In this document: piece after piece, positions 8,602-17,703 of the stretch
Numbering within the stretch: position 1 is the first letter of the stretch
Layout of the letters: each line of letters begins with the position of its first letter
Origin: Natrinema marinum
GTDB taxonomy: Archaea > Halobacteriota > Halobacteria > Halobacteriales > Natrialbaceae
Reading direction: 5' to 3'
Length of the DNA: 64,000 bases
Assembly (NCBI RefSeq): GCF_024296685.1
Contig: NZ_CP100763.1
Location: 1,674,001 to 1,738,000 of the forward strand
The notes under the pieces: model-generated
Told to the model about the DNA's origin: nothing
Database searches by the model: none
What the model saw: the letters and a program-made list of their open reading frames with translations, nothing else
Program-made: the position numbers and the translations under genes

Positions 8602-10695
8602 TCAATACTCGTCGGTCTCGAAGAACTCGCCGAGCACGGCTTTGAGCCCCTTTCGGAGGTGCTGGTGCATCGTCGGCGGCGAGATATCCATGGCGTCAGC
8701 GACCTCCTCGCCGGTGCTCTCGCGCGGCCAGTCGAAGAAGCCGCCGTAGTACGCGAGTCGCAACGTCGTCAGCTGGCGGTCCGTGAGCCGGTCGAGAATC
8801 CGGTTTCGGCGCTCGGCGGCCGTCCGAACCGGGCGGTCGACCTCGCGCCGGGCGATCAGTTGCGTGTTCTCGTAGACGTGGGTCAGCGCCTCCGCGATCT
8901 CTCGCACGTCGGCGCTCTGTGGCACCTCGACGAGACAGTTCCCGACGCCGTCTTCGACCGTCACGTCACGGATCGTCGCCCCGTGGTTCGCGAGCGTTCG
9001 GACGCCAGACTCCGAGAGGCGCATCTCGATCGTACAGCCCTCCTCCCCGTCGTAGATGAGCCGACACTCCTCGACGGAATCGTGGGCCATCGCCTCCTCG
9101 AGGACCGTCTCGCCGTCGAGGTCCTCGATAGTCACGTACTGAAAGCTGCGACCCTCGGCGGTTTTGCCGGCCCACTCGAGCTCGCAGGTACAGCCGTACT
9201 CCGCCGACAGATCGAACGAGAACGTTGCGCCGTCGTCGATCCGGAACTCGAGTTCGACGACGGTGTCTGCAAAGAGCAGCTGTCGGTTCTTCACCGCCAT
9301 GATGGTGAAGCCGATCGTCTCCCCGAGCAGGCGAAAGCCCGCTCGCTCGCGCTCGCTGAAGGCGTCGTCGCGGCTCGCGAGGACGGTGAGCACGCCGTAG
9401 GTCGCGTCCTCGTGCGTGATCGGCACGGCGATCGCGGATCGCACGTCGTCTTCGCGGGCCGCCTCCCTGACCGGTTCGGGAACGAACTCGTCGTCGAGGA
9501 TCCGGTTGGTCGTGCGGAGTTCGCCGGTTCGTGCCGCTTCCGTGGCCGGACACTCACAGCCGACGGTGCTGTCGCCGACGAGGTCCAGTGAGGCGGTGGC
9601 TTCGCCCGCACCGGTGCGATAGGCGAGCCGTCCGTCGCCCGTTCGTTCGGCGATCCACGAGCCACAGTATAGCTCCGAGTCGACGAGTTGCTCGCAGACC
9701 TCCTGCTCGACGGCGTCCCGCGCCGGCGCCTCGACCAGTGTCTCGATCACCTGCCGAACGACGGCGTTGATCCGATTGAGCGTCTCGAGTTGATCCTGCC
9801 GCGATCGGAGCTTGCGTTCTCGCTGGACCCGCTCGGTGATATCGCGGGCGAGCCAGACGACCGCCCGTCGGCCGCGGATCCGCTGTTCGATCGGAACGAC
9901 GCGACCCTCGAACTGCCGGCAGCCGTCGGTCGTCGCTACCTCGTATTCGACGGACTGCACGTCCTCGGTCCGGATCGCTCGATCGATACAGTCCTGAAGC
10001 TTCGCGGCCACCTGATCGGGGAAGGCGTCAGCCAGCGTGGTCCCGGGCAACTCGTCGGCGGAGACGGAGTAGAGGTCGGCCGAATCGGGCCGCACCTTCG
10101 CCTCGAGGTAGGTCCCGTCTTCGCCGATGACGAACGCCTCGTCGGGGAGTTCGTTCGCAAGGATCCGGTGGTACTGTCCGCCGTCGCCGTCCGACGCCGG
10201 CCGCGAGCGGATCGTCGAGACGATGCGGTCGATCGGGTCCTCGTCGCGTTCCGTCGGAACGTATTCGGTCGCATCGGCCCGAAGCGCGACCGTCGCGAGC
10301 CGCTCGCTTCCCTCTCGCGGGGCGACGATCGTCGGCACCGCCGGCATGCGGGCGTGAACGCGTTGCAAAATCGTCTGGATTTCGCCCGGGCAGTCGAGTT
10401 CGACGACGACGGCGCCGGGTACGATCGTATCCGGATCCTCGCCGGACGCCGGAGCCGGCGGCGAGCGGTCGGCGGACGCCGCCGTCTCGTCGGGCTCCCC
10501 ACGAGGCGATGCACCGTCGGTCGACGCCCCGGGTCCGTCGTCCGTCGGTCGACCGATGGTCTCGAGCACCTCGGGCGCGGGAACGGTCCGAACGTCGCGA
10601 TCGATCGCACCCTCGAGTCGCGTCCGGAGATAGCTCTGATCTGCCGCTGCGTCGATCACGATGACGATCGGTTTCGCTCGGTGTGGTGTAGTCAT
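8602..10695 (-). CDS. Bat-like PAS/GAF sensor with HTH_10 output domain
   Basis: A 697-residue cytoplasmic regulator. Order: degenerate receiver-like region (about 1-170, with a Pro/Asp-rich insert), PAS domain (about 175-290, ending in the DITERVQRE helix), GAF domain (about 315-470), bacterio-opsin activator (BAT) domain (about 480-635) and C-terminal HTH_10 (about 640-695: LTDRQLTTLRLAYYGGFF then MDISPPTMHQHLRKGLK). This is the architecture of bacterio-opsin activator homologues, which sense redox or light-related cues and bind DNA. No opsin gene is nearby, so the target is unknown. The start at 10695 (MTTPHRAKPI) is preferred to a basic upstream extension. Confidence 0.85.
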   Translation of the reverse strand: MTTPHRAKPIVIVIDAAADQSYLRTRLEGAIDRDVRTVPAPEVLETIGRPTDDGPGASTDGASPRGEPDETAASADRSPPAPASGEDPDTIVPGAVVVELDCPGEIQTILQRVHARMPAVPTIVAPREGSERLATVALRADATEYVPTERDEDPIDRIVSTIRSRPASDGDGGQYHRILANELPDEAFVIGEDGTYLEAKVRPDSADLYSVSADELPGTTLADAFPDQVAAKLQDCIDRAIRTEDVQSVEYEVATTDGCRQFEGRVVPIEQRIRGRRAVVWLARDITERVQRERKLRSRQDQLETLNRINAVVRQVIETLVEAPARDAVEQEVCEQLVDSELYCGSWIAERTGDGRLAYRTGAGEATASLDLVGDSTVGCECPATEAARTGELRTTNRILDDEFVPEPVREAAREDDVRSAIAVPITHEDATYGVLTVLASRDDAFSERERAGFRLLGETIGFTIMAVKNRQLLFADTVVELEFRIDDGATFSFDLSAEYGCTCELEWAGKTAEGRSFQYVTIEDLDGETVLEEAMAHDSVEECRLIYDGEEGCTIEMRLSESGVRTLANHGATIRDVTVEDGVGNCLVEVPQSADVREIAEALTHVYENTQLIARREVDRPVRTAAERRNRILDRLTDRQLTTLRLAYYGGFFDWPRESTGEEVADAMDISPPTMHQHLRKGLKAVLGEFFETDEY

Positions 10696-10956
10696 CCGTC
10701 TTCGTTCCCCCTCCGCACGGTTTCTCAGGCCCGTCCGCAGTCGCTCCTTTTGTGTCGTGACACTGCCACAGAATAAAAGCCTGCTGGTTGTGCGGTAACA
10801 CATCGTTCGGGATCGAATCGTTCCCACACCCGCCGAAACCGGCAGATCGATCGAGAGATACTGTCCGCCGGTCAGCGTTTCGGTCGACGACTGCGTCCGA
10901 CGATCGAATCCCCCACGGGCGTACTGAACTCACGGCTCACCGCCGGCGACTATCGG

Positions 10957-11208
10957 TCACAGCTCGCCGCGTTCGCGGAGTTCCGCGAGCAGGTCGTCAA
11001 CGAGGGTCTCGACGTCGTCGTACGGGAACTCGCCGCCGGAGGTCTTGGCGTTTAATTCCATCGCCGTCATCGAGAACTCGCCGGACTCGAACGTCGTACT
11101 CGGTCCGTCGGGAAGCGCCGGCACAAGCTCCATCGGCCCCGAGACCGGGTAGTCGGCGTCTTCGAACGCGTCGGTCAGCTGCTCACGGAGTTCGGCTTCG
11201 TCGACCAT
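10957..11208 (-). CDS. MTH865-like family protein
   Basis: An 83-residue protein matching the small EF-hand-like MTH865 family by its core: QLTDAFEDADYPVSG, PMELVPALPDGPSTTF and SMTAMELN. The family has a solved structure in Methanothermobacter but no known function. The start at 11208 (MVDEAELREQ) removes a Pro-rich upstream stretch that does not belong to the family. It precedes nothing obviously related; the 261 bp between it and the Bat-like gene show no further gene. Confidence 0.75.
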   Translation of the reverse strand: MVDEAELREQLTDAFEDADYPVSGPMELVPALPDGPSTTFESGEFSMTAMELNAKTSGGEFPYDDVETLVDDLLAELRERGEL

Positions 11209-11292
11209 GCCGGTCACCGATTCGGCAACGGAAATAATAAATCTGCAGGGAGTTGGCGGTTCGTCGGTCGGGCCGCCCATTGCGACCGGCCG

Positions 11293-11976
11293 CTACAACC
11301 GACGCATGAACTCGGGCAGGATACCGCGCTCGCTCGAGTCGCCAGCCGCGGCCGGCTCGGCACCCGGCGGGTCGATCTCCCCGTCGTCGCGCGCGACGGC
11401 CGAGCCGTCGGTGCTCGCAGCGGTCCCGTCTCCCGTCGTTTCATCGGCTCTCCGGTCAGCATCGCCGTCCGCGCCGGCCTCGGACGCTGCTTCGACGGCC
11501 GCTTCGAACGCTGCCTCGGATTCGGGGCCGAAGTAGTAGGGGTCGCTCGGCGCGAGATACTCCCGAAGTTGCAGATTCGCGTAGCCGGCCAGTGCGAGCG
11601 CCGGGACGAACAGCGGCTCGATCCCGAACAGCGTCGGCCCGGCTGTCAGGATGACGAGAAACGCCGACAGCGGCGAGTAGAGGAAGAACGCGACCAGTCG
11701 AAAGGCGGCACCCACGTACGCGTCGACGACGTACGTGTAGAGCCCGTACGCGCCCACGATCAGCCCGAGGTCGGCGTAGAGGCCCACCAAGAGACCGACA
11801 TCGCCGGCGACCAGTCCGTGGACGTGTACCGCGATCGCGGCGGTAAACACCGTCGTTCGATTGACGTAGGTCTCGTCCAGGGCCATCCCGGCGACGAGGA
11901 CCGCAAGCTGGACCAGCGGCGCTGCGATCCACCACGGGAGGGAAGTGAGGATAACACCCCAGTACGCATCGATCAC
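11293..11976 (-). CDS. multi-pass membrane protein, hypothetical
   Basis: A 227-residue integral membrane protein with about five hydrophobic helices in residues 1-140 and an acidic Ala/Asp-rich cytoplasmic tail from about residue 150. It begins with GTG (reading IDAYWGVIL). The segment ALAGYANLQLREYLAPSDPYYFGP separates membrane and tail. No transport or enzymatic motif is visible. It lies on the same strand as the MTH865-like gene, 84 bp upstream of it, so they may be co-transcribed. Confidence 0.65.
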   Translation of the reverse strand: MIDAYWGVILTSLPWWIAAPLVQLAVLVAGMALDETYVNRTTVFTAAIAVHVHGLVAGDVGLLVGLYADLGLIVGAYGLYTYVVDAYVGAAFRLVAFFLYSPLSAFLVILTAGPTLFGIEPLFVPALALAGYANLQLREYLAPSDPYYFGPESEAAFEAAVEAASEAGADGDADRRADETTGDGTAASTDGSAVARDDGEIDPPGAEPAAAGDSSERGILPEFMRRL

Positions 11977-12144
11977 GGTGACTCGTGTGAGTGAATCCGG
12001 TCCGGTCCCTTTAACGTTCGTTCCGTTTCGAGACTCGATACGCCTCGAGACCGACCGAGCGCACTGCGATGGGACGCGCCCGATACGTAGCTCTCCGGAC
12101 AGGTCTCCGTAACAGTAATTAACGAGCGGCCGAAATACCTCGGC

Positions 12145-12534
12145 ATGGCGAAGGATACCGTCAGGTACCCTGACGACGTGGTCGCAAAGATCGACCAGCT
12201 CGTCGACGACGGTATGTTCGAAAGCAAATCCGAGTTCTATCGGTTCTCCGCGGAGTACGTTCTCACCTTACTCGATTCCGATCACGAGGTAAAGACCTTC
12301 AACTTCGACGAGATCAAGACCGAACTCGACATCAGCGAGCACGACCACGCCGAAGCGCTCGGGGCCGACGGCGGGACCCTCTTTCTCGACGCGGTGATCA
12401 ACGTCCGCAAACACGGCCTGCGCGGTGACTACGAGGCCGCCGAACGGTTCATCGACACCCACTACGACGAGACCGACCAGGAGTGTATCATCCTCGAGGA
12501 ACTGCTCGGTACCTACCGCGACGGACCGGCATAG
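12145..12534 (+). CDS. ribbon-helix-helix (CopG-like) protein
   Basis: A 129-residue protein. Residues 1-45 form a ribbon-helix-helix (DTVRYPDDVVAKIDQLVDD, then SKSEFYRFSAEYVL), a DNA-binding dimer fold. Residues 50-129 form a conserved acidic haloarchaeal extension (LFLDAVINVRKHG, GDYEAAERFIDTHYD) that could bind an effector or partner. The 5' region has an AT-rich stretch (acagtaattaacg) about 25 bp before the ATG, fitting a TATA box and a leaderless mRNA. It is convergent with cobQ. The regulated genes are unknown. Confidence 0.75.
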   Translation: MAKDTVRYPDDVVAKIDQLVDDGMFESKSEFYRFSAEYVLTLLDSDHEVKTFNFDEIKTELDISEHDHAEALGADGGTLFLDAVINVRKHGLRGDYEAAERFIDTHYDETDQECIILEELLGTYRDGPA

Positions 12535-12554
12535 CGCTCTCCCTTTCGGGTCCG

Positions 12555-14153
12555 CTACTCGAGTCGCCCGAACGGTTCGCCCAGCGCCGCCAGATCGACG
12601 TTCTCGCGAACCAGCCGCGCCGCTCGGTCGTAGGGTGTCCCGCGATTGCCGTCCGTCTCGGGCGCCGCCGACGGCTCGGCGTCGTCCTGCGCCGGCCGAT
12701 CGATCCCCGCGCTCGCCGCGACGGCCTCGAGAAACGCCGTCCGCACCGATTCGTTGTCGAATAGGCCGTGCAGGTAGGTTCCCAAGACTTGTCCGCTGGC
12801 CGTGCTCGAGTCACCCAGCGGCCGCGTTACGTCCTCGAGCGCCCGGGTCCGGCCGGCGTGGATCTCGTAGCCCGACGCGGTCCCGTCGGCCCCCGACAGG
12901 AGCGGCGAGGCCGAGCCGTCGACCGGGACGGTGGTCTGCTCGAGGCGTTTGTCGTCATCGAACCGAGTCTCGACCGGCAGCAGTCCCAGCCCCTCGACGA
13001 CGTCGGCGTCGCCGGTTCCCTCGAGCGCGGCGTTGGTGATCCGCTCGCCGAGCAGTTGATAGCCGCCGCAGACGCCGACGATCGGCCCGTCGAAGGCTGC
13101 GAGCGACTCGGAGAAGCCGGCCTCGTGTAGCGCCAGCAGGTCGTCGACGGTGTTCTTCGTGCCCGGCAGGACGACCGCGTCGGCGTCGACGCCCGCGAGC
13201 GGCGAAGCGGAATTGCCGTCGACCGGCACGTAGACCACCGAGACGCCCGGCTCGGCCGCCAGCGCCTCGAGGTCGGTTGCGTTCGAGATGCGGGGGAGTC
13301 GGGGCACGGCGATCCGAATCTGCCGATCCGCAGGAACGCCGTCGTCGTCGCCGACGACGCCCCGTTCTTCGCTGCCGGGGAGGCCGACGCTGTCCTCCGC
13401 CGGGAGACCGGGATCGTCGTAGGGCAACACGCCCAGAATCGGCACGCCCGTTCGGGACTCGATCTCCTCGATACCGGGCTCGAGCAGCGAGGGATCGCCC
13501 CGGAACTTCGTGATGAGCGCGCCGACGATCCGCTCGCGAAGCGCATCGGGGACGAGTTCGATGGTGCCGTAGAGGCTGGCAAAGGCGCCGCCGCGCTCGA
13601 TGTCCACCAGCAGAATGATATCCGCGTCGGCGAATTCGGCGGTCTCGACGTTCGCGAGGTCCCGATCGTGGAGGTTGATCTCGCCGATGCTCCCCGCGCC
13701 CTCGGCGACGATCACGTCGTTGTCCGCGGCCAGTCTGCGGTACGATTCCGCGGCCGCCTCGCGCGCTCGCTCCCAGTACTCCTCGTAGTAGGATCCTGCG
13801 GGCACGTGGTCGTGCGCTGTTCCCTGTACCACCAGCTGGCTCTCGCCGTCGCCGCGCGGTTTGAGCAGGACTGGATTACAGTCGGTGGTTGGAGTCGTGC
13901 GGGCCGCTCGAGCTTGGACGAACTGCGAGACGCCGATCTCGCCCCACTGGCCGCTATCGCTGTCGTCCGATTCGACAGGCTGTTGGCCCTCGATGTCCGG
14001 CCGCACGACGACACGGGCGTTGTTGCTCATGTTCTGGCCCTTGAACGGGGCGACGTCGATCCCGCGGTCGGCGAGCAGTCGGCAGAGGCCGGCCGCGACC
14101 GTCGATTTGCCGACGTGGCTCGCGGTTCCGGCGACGAGAAGCGTTCTGGTCAT
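12555..14153 (-). CDS. cobQ: cobyric acid synthase (CobQ/CbiP)
   Basis: A 532-residue two-domain enzyme that amidates the corrin ring side chains at b, d, e and g using glutamine and ATP. The N-terminal dethiobiotin-synthetase-like ATPase has its P-loop at [15 protein letters not shown] (residues 9-23) followed by [10 protein letters not shown]. The C-terminal class I-like glutaminase carries the nucleophile in [12 protein letters not shown] (about residue 370) and the His in YLHGLFDN near residue 473. A few low-complexity Ser/Asp inserts are typical of halophiles. The corrinoid adenosyltransferase at 21829-22518 is the other cobalamin gene here. Confidence 0.92.
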   Translation of the reverse strand: MTRTLLVAGTASHVGKSTVAAGLCRLLADRGIDVAPFKGQNMSNNARVVVRPDIEGQQPVESDDSDSGQWGEIGVSQFVQARAARTTPTTDCNPVLLKPRGDGESQLVVQGTAHDHVPAGSYYEEYWERAREAAAESYRRLAADNDVIVAEGAGSIGEINLHDRDLANVETAEFADADIILLVDIERGGAFASLYGTIELVPDALRERIVGALITKFRGDPSLLEPGIEEIESRTGVPILGVLPYDDPGLPAEDSVGLPGSEERGVVGDDDGVPADRQIRIAVPRLPRISNATDLEALAAEPGVSVVYVPVDGNSASPLAGVDADAVVLPGTKNTVDDLLALHEAGFSESLAAFDGPIVGVCGGYQLLGERITNAALEGTGDADVVEGLGLLPVETRFDDDKRLEQTTVPVDGSASPLLSGADGTASGYEIHAGRTRALEDVTRPLGDSSTASGQVLGTYLHGLFDNESVRTAFLEAVAASAGIDRPAQDDAEPSAAPETDGNRGTPYDRAARLVRENVDLAALGEPFGRLE

Positions 14154-14358
14154 CCGCGTTGGGAGAGTGTTCGCGCGGCCGGTGGTATCGTCCTATCGGT
14201 TTGGTCGCCCTGCTGGCGTTCCGTTCGTGCAGGACGCCGTACTCGCCCATTACGGAAGCGGATCGACACAGTCTCGGAGTTCGTTCTCAGTATGCCAAGT
14301 AAAGAGTCGATCCGCGTCTGCGAGAATATTGAAAACAGCCGTTTGAATTCGGATATAG

Positions 14359-14366
14359 AGCATTTT
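14359..14366 (+). repeat. left target-site duplication of the intact IS
   Basis: The 8 bases AGCATTTT immediately precede the left terminal inverted repeat of the IS and recur exactly at 15885-15892, immediately after its right terminal repeat. Eight-base duplications are made by some IS5-group elements of haloarchaea. Confidence 0.85.
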
Positions 14367-14489
14367 GGCTCTGTTGAAATCCTGTCGTTCCAACATTTGT
14401 CTCGCTGGAATCGCCGTTAGGTAGGTGTGCGTATTCATCAGAGTTGTCGATCAGAATCCACAACTGTCTATAGAAAATACGGTACAAAT

Positions 14490-14987
14490 ATGCCCTCCCG
14501 CCGTACTGTCATTGGGTCACTTGGAGTTGCCGCTTTGGGTGGACTCGGTGCTTGGTTGTGGTTAACTCCCGCAACAGGATATGTCCAAGAAAAATCGATC
14601 GAGGCAAGATACCGAGAAGGGAACCAATTGCATAGTGAATCGGTTATGACCGTCACCCTCAGCAATCCACCCGGCTCCGACTCGCCTCAAATCAACTGGC
14701 TACACGATGATTGGCAGAACCGATTTGAATCCCCTTCTACCCCCGTAGTTTCTGAATCGTTACATAATGAGCTCCAACAAGTATACGAAGAGGTACGCTA
14801 TGTCGTCGGAGTTTGTAGCCCATCATGGGGTGAGGACGAGGAGACGACAGGCTGTTACAATGCGAGTGCAGGTCGAGAAGATTTCAACCGCGTTCAAGTC
14901 CACGACCGCGTGACCGCCTCTAAAACCACCAACGCTGGCCTCTCAATACACAGCGTTAAGGGAAAGTGGTCGTTCGATGAAATGTGA
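14490..14987 (+). CDS. IS passenger gene: Tat-signal protein of unknown function
   Basis: A 165-residue protein starting MPSRRTVIGS with a hydrophobic core (LGGLGAWLWL), which is a Tat-type signal or membrane anchor. The mature part (about 30-165) is polar, with two Cys residues (VVGVCSPSW and TTGCYNAS) that may form a disulfide outside the cell. Base composition is clearly lower in GC than flanking chromosomal genes. It lies wholly inside the terminal repeats of the IS and is convergent with the transposase. A TATA-like stretch (tctatagaaaatac) lies about 25 bp before the ATG. No family was recognised. Confidence 0.65.
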   Translation: MPSRRTVIGSLGVAALGGLGAWLWLTPATGYVQEKSIEARYREGNQLHSESVMTVTLSNPPGSDSPQINWLHDDWQNRFESPSTPVVSESLHNELQQVYEEVRYVVGVCSPSWGEDEETTGCYNASAGREDFNRVQVHDRVTASKTTNAGLSIHSVKGKWSFDEM

Positions 14988-15010
14988 CCGGTAGACTCTA
15001 TATCTAACGT

Positions 15011-15832
15011 TCAGAGTGCCTTGTCGATGTTGTGAGTGAGACAGCCGACAACGAGTTCACGGAACTGCTTCCACCAGTGCCGTGAGCGGACGAACACACC
15101 GTACTTGCGTTTGAGGCGAGAGTTTACCGTCTCGTTTTGACTGCGCTGTCCGTAGAGATCGGCATCCAACCGAGCATTCCACGCTTTGTGAAGAGACGAG
15201 AACTCGCGGTGCTTAATGAGCGGACGAACACCAGTTTCACGGGCTAATGCGCGAATCTTCTGGTCATCGTATCCCTTGTCGCCGAGGAGAACCGCTACTT
15301 CCCCGGTATTTCGCTTGATGAGTGACGGTGCGATTTGCGAGTCGTGTTTTCGTGTCGTCGTCACGTGTACGTCGATAATCGCGTTCGACCTCGTGTCTAC
15401 GAGAAGCGTGACTTTCAAGTGCTGAATCGTCAACTTCGTTCGCTTCGTATAGTGTTTTGAGGCGTGACTACGGTCAAACCCGGAAGCGTCGATCCCGACG
15501 ACACCGCTGGTCGGGAGCAGTGTGACCGAAAGGTTGAGCAGAACGCGCCAAACCGCCATATCGAGCCGGCTGAACGCCTTACACAACGTCGAAGGAGAGG
15601 GGAGTTCCTGAAGATCGAGGGCGCTCCAAATCCGAGGCATCTCGATGAGTTCGTCAAGCAGGGTTCGGTACGTCGTATTCTTCCGCACCTTGAGACAGAG
15701 CAAAACGATGTGTTGATGAAGTGTGTATCGTCGTTTCGAGAACTTCGAGGAGTAGCGAGCAACGGATCGCCGAGCCAAGTGCATCGCTTGCTCAACGAAC
15801 CGGAGTAGCCGCAACTTCGGGAGGGCTTCCAT
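15011..15832 (-). CDS. IS5 family transposase
   Basis: A 273-residue DDE transposase. An N-terminal helical DNA-binding region (1-100) precedes the catalytic core: Asp in VVGIDASGFDRSH, Asp in VLLGDKGYDDQK and Glu in QRSQNETVNSRLKRKYG (the Y-x2-R-x3-E-like block of IS5 elements). It is uninterrupted and lies inside matching terminal repeats, so it may be active. A related decayed copy lies beside it at 15945-16757 in the opposite orientation. Confidence 0.9.
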   Translation of the reverse strand: MEALPKLRLLRFVEQAMHLARRSVARYSSKFSKRRYTLHQHIVLLCLKVRKNTTYRTLLDELIEMPRIWSALDLQELPSPSTLCKAFSRLDMAVWRVLLNLSVTLLPTSGVVGIDASGFDRSHASKHYTKRTKLTIQHLKVTLLVDTRSNAIIDVHVTTTRKHDSQIAPSLIKRNTGEVAVLLGDKGYDDQKIRALARETGVRPLIKHREFSSLHKAWNARLDADLYGQRSQNETVNSRLKRKYGVFVRSRHWWKQFRELVVGCLTHNIDKAL

Positions 15833-15884
15833 CCGGTCAGACTACTAGACGAACCTGTATCTCTCTGAGGATTTCAACAGAGCC

Positions 15885-15892
15885 AGCATTTT
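15885..15892 (+). repeat. right target-site duplication of the intact IS
   Basis: The second copy of AGCATTTT directly follows the right terminal repeat. It is itself followed without any gap by the left terminal repeat of the neighbouring element (15893), so the intact IS inserted exactly at the edge of an older element. Confidence 0.85.
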
Positions 15893-15909
15893 GACTCTGT
15901 TGAAATCCT
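15893..15909 (+). repeat. terminal repeat of a second, related IS
   Basis: The sequence gactctgttgaaatcct differs by one base from the 17-bp terminal repeat of the intact IS and is followed by the same sub-terminal bases (cagggagttacagg). It marks the 5' end of the decayed plus-strand copy. Confidence 0.8.
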
Positions 15910-15944
15910 CAGGGAGTTACAGGATTGACCAGTAGTTTGACTGA

Positions 15945-16757
15945 ATGCAGGTCCTCACAAAGTCGCAGTTGCTTCAGTTCGTTGAGCAGGCGTATCACTT
16001 TGCTCGTCAAGCAACCGCTCGATACTCTTCGAAGTTCTCGAAACGACGGTACACACTCCACCAACACATCGTTTTGCCCTGCCTCAAAGTGCGGAAGAAC
16101 ACGACGTATCGGATGCTTCTCGACGAACTCATCGAGATGCCTCGGATTCGACGTTGTGTAAAGCGTTCAACCGGCTCAATATGGCTGTCTGGCGGGTTCT
16201 CCTCAACCTCTCCGTTACGCTTCTCCCGACCAACGGTGTCGTCGGGATTGACGCCTCCGGCTTCGACTGCAGTCACGCCTCGAAGCACTACACAAAGCGA
16301 ACGAAGTTGACGATTCAGCAGTTGAAAGTCACACTTCTCGTGGACACGAGAGTGAATGCGATCCTCGATGTGCACGTGACGACGACCAGGAAGCACGACT
16401 CGCAGATTGCGCCGTCGCTCATTAAGCGGAACACTGGTGGGGTAGAGGTTCTCCTCGATGCAAGGGGTACGACGATCAGAAGATTCGCACACTATCCCAT
16501 GAGGAAGGTGTTCGTCCGCTCATCAAGCACCGCACGTTTTCGTCGCTCCACAAGGCGTGGAACGCTCGGCTCGACGCCAATCTCTACGGGTAGCGTAGTC
16601 AGAATGAGACAGTGAACTGTCGGCTCAAACGCAAGTACGGTGCCTTCGTCCGTTCACGACTCTGGTGGAAGCAGTTCCGTGAACTCGTCATCAAATGCGT
16701 TGTTCACAACGTGGAACACGCCCTCGAAATTTCACGCGATGAGTACGAGCGTCTGTG
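15945..16757 (+). pseudogene. decayed IS5 family transposase
   Basis: Nucleotide comparison with the intact transposase shows the same gene with three lesions: a deletion of about 37 bp after MPRI (near 16150) that removes the WSAL...PSTL segment and shifts the frame; a 1-bp deletion near 16461 in the second Asp block (ctcctcgatgcaagg against ctcctcggcgacaagg); and an in-frame TAG at about 16591 before QNE. The C-terminus would be some 10 residues longer than in the intact copy. It is not functional, though it could be a substrate for the neighbouring transposase. Confidence 0.88.
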
Positions 16758-17083
16758 ATTCTGAGAGGAGCGGACTGCTGAATAGAGAAGGTGTACTCTG
16801 CAGGACTCAGTGATCCAAGCTCAACTTCACCGTTGAGCAACTGTTAGAATGGGCTTGTGACCCTACCAGTTGTTTCAGACTGCGGCGACGAATACGCGGG
16901 ATATGGACGAACAGGACAAGAACCCCGGGATATGCCTACTTGCCAACCAGGATGAGATACCGAGATTGCCAGTGCGAAGACGTAGCTGCGTAACGAATGC
17001 GAGACGGACGACGGCATCGAGGGCGTGTGTGGCGTATGGGGCGGGTGTCCGTCTCGGGAGGCGTCGTAGCGCCGGATGACCCG
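16758..17083. other. intergenic stretch without a recognisable gene
   Basis: These 326 bp follow the decayed transposase. No frame with convincing coding character is seen on either strand and no copy of the 17-bp terminal repeat occurs here, so the 3' end of the decayed IS is not preserved at the expected place. Confidence 0.5.
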
Positions 17084-17326
17084 CTATTTTTCGAGACTCA
17101 CGTCGCCGTTTGCGGTGACAGTGACTGTGTAGTCGCAGTACGTGAACGTCACAGTGCCGCCTGTCGGATTTTTGTTTGCGAACAACGAATCTAATGAGCC
17201 GGGGTCGATCACGTCGTATAGTTTCTCGGGCAGTTCAGTGGGGTGAATATTCATCTCCTTGGCGACAGCCTCGATTACGGCGTGGCTCCACGCATTGGCC
17301 GATGAAGTGGGTGATGACGGACTCAT
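17084..17326 (-). CDS. HalOD1-type output domain protein
   Basis: An 80-residue protein that consists of a single halobacterial output domain 1-like fold: a helix (SHAVIEAVAKEMNIHPTEL) leading to PEKLYDVIDPGSLDSLF, then three short beta strands (GGTVTFTYCDYTVTVTANGDVSL). HalOD1 domains are found alone or at the end of haloarchaeal response regulators, with unknown output. It follows the DUF7344-like regulator on the same strand after 50 bp; the pairing is common in haloarchaea and suggests a joint regulatory role. Confidence 0.75.
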   Translation of the reverse strand: MSPSSPTSSANAWSHAVIEAVAKEMNIHPTELPEKLYDVIDPGSLDSLFANKNPTGGTVTFTYCDYTVTVTANGDVSLEK

Positions 17327-17376
17327 GTATAGTATGGTATGCGACTACGCGTACGAAAGCAATCATCTCTCGGTCG

Positions 17377-17676
17377 TCACTCCGCGCCGTCGGACGCGAT
17401 ACATTCGAGCAATGGCCGAATCTCGTCGAACTGCGGCCCCTTGATGATTTGATCTGTCTTTTCGTTCCACTCGATGTAGCCGTCGTCTTCGAGCGTTGGC
17501 AAGTGGACGTGATACAGTTCGGTCTGCACTCGCTGCTCGGCGTCGGTCAGCACTGAGTGTCCTGTGGGGGATTCAAACCCTGCGTCCTGCGGATTCGATT
17601 GGAGAAGGGCGAGCAAGAGTGTACGACGCTGTTCGTGCGCGAGTGCCTCGAATGCCGAATCTGTATTCATTATCAT
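17377..17676 (-). CDS. DUF7344-like winged-helix regulator
   Basis: A 99-residue putative transcription regulator. FEALAHEQRRTLLLALL is the typical first helix pair of the haloarchaeal ArsR-like family, followed by the recognition region VQTELYHVHLPTLEDDGYIEWNEKTD and a short C-terminal helix (FDEIRPLLECIA). GTG at 17679, ATG at 17676 and ATG at 17670 are all possible starts. The last unit of the 28-bp tandem array supplies a TATA-like sequence about 40 bp upstream of the start, so the array ends in this gene's promoter. Confidence 0.75.
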   Translation of the reverse strand: MIMNTDSAFEALAHEQRRTLLLALLQSNPQDAGFESPTGHSVLTDAEQRVQTELYHVHLPTLEDDGYIEWNEKTDQIIKGPQFDEIRPLLECIASDGAE

Positions 17677-17703
17677 CACACAAATGCCGGGGAGACAATC
17701 AGG

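Larger units (their letters stand above)
14367..15884 (-). mobile_element. intact IS5-type insertion sequence with a passenger gene
   Basis: A 1518-bp unit bounded by a perfect 17-bp inverted repeat (ggctctgttgaaatcct at 14367-14383, its complement at 15868-15884) and by the 8-bp duplication AGCATTTT on both sides. It contains a transposase on the minus strand (15011-15832) and, between the transposase stop and the left end, a complete unrelated gene (14490-14987) in the opposite orientation. IS elements with only a transposase of this size would be about 0.95-1.1 kb; the extra length is the passenger. The intact TSD argues that the whole unit moved together. Confidence 0.85.

Noticed and set aside
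14250-14366. Minus-strand frame ending DRLFTWHTENELRDCVDPLP just left of the IS
   Set aside because: The composition looks coding and it might be a gene truncated by the IS group, but no family was recognised and no second half was found to the right of 19372, so it is not listed as a gene.
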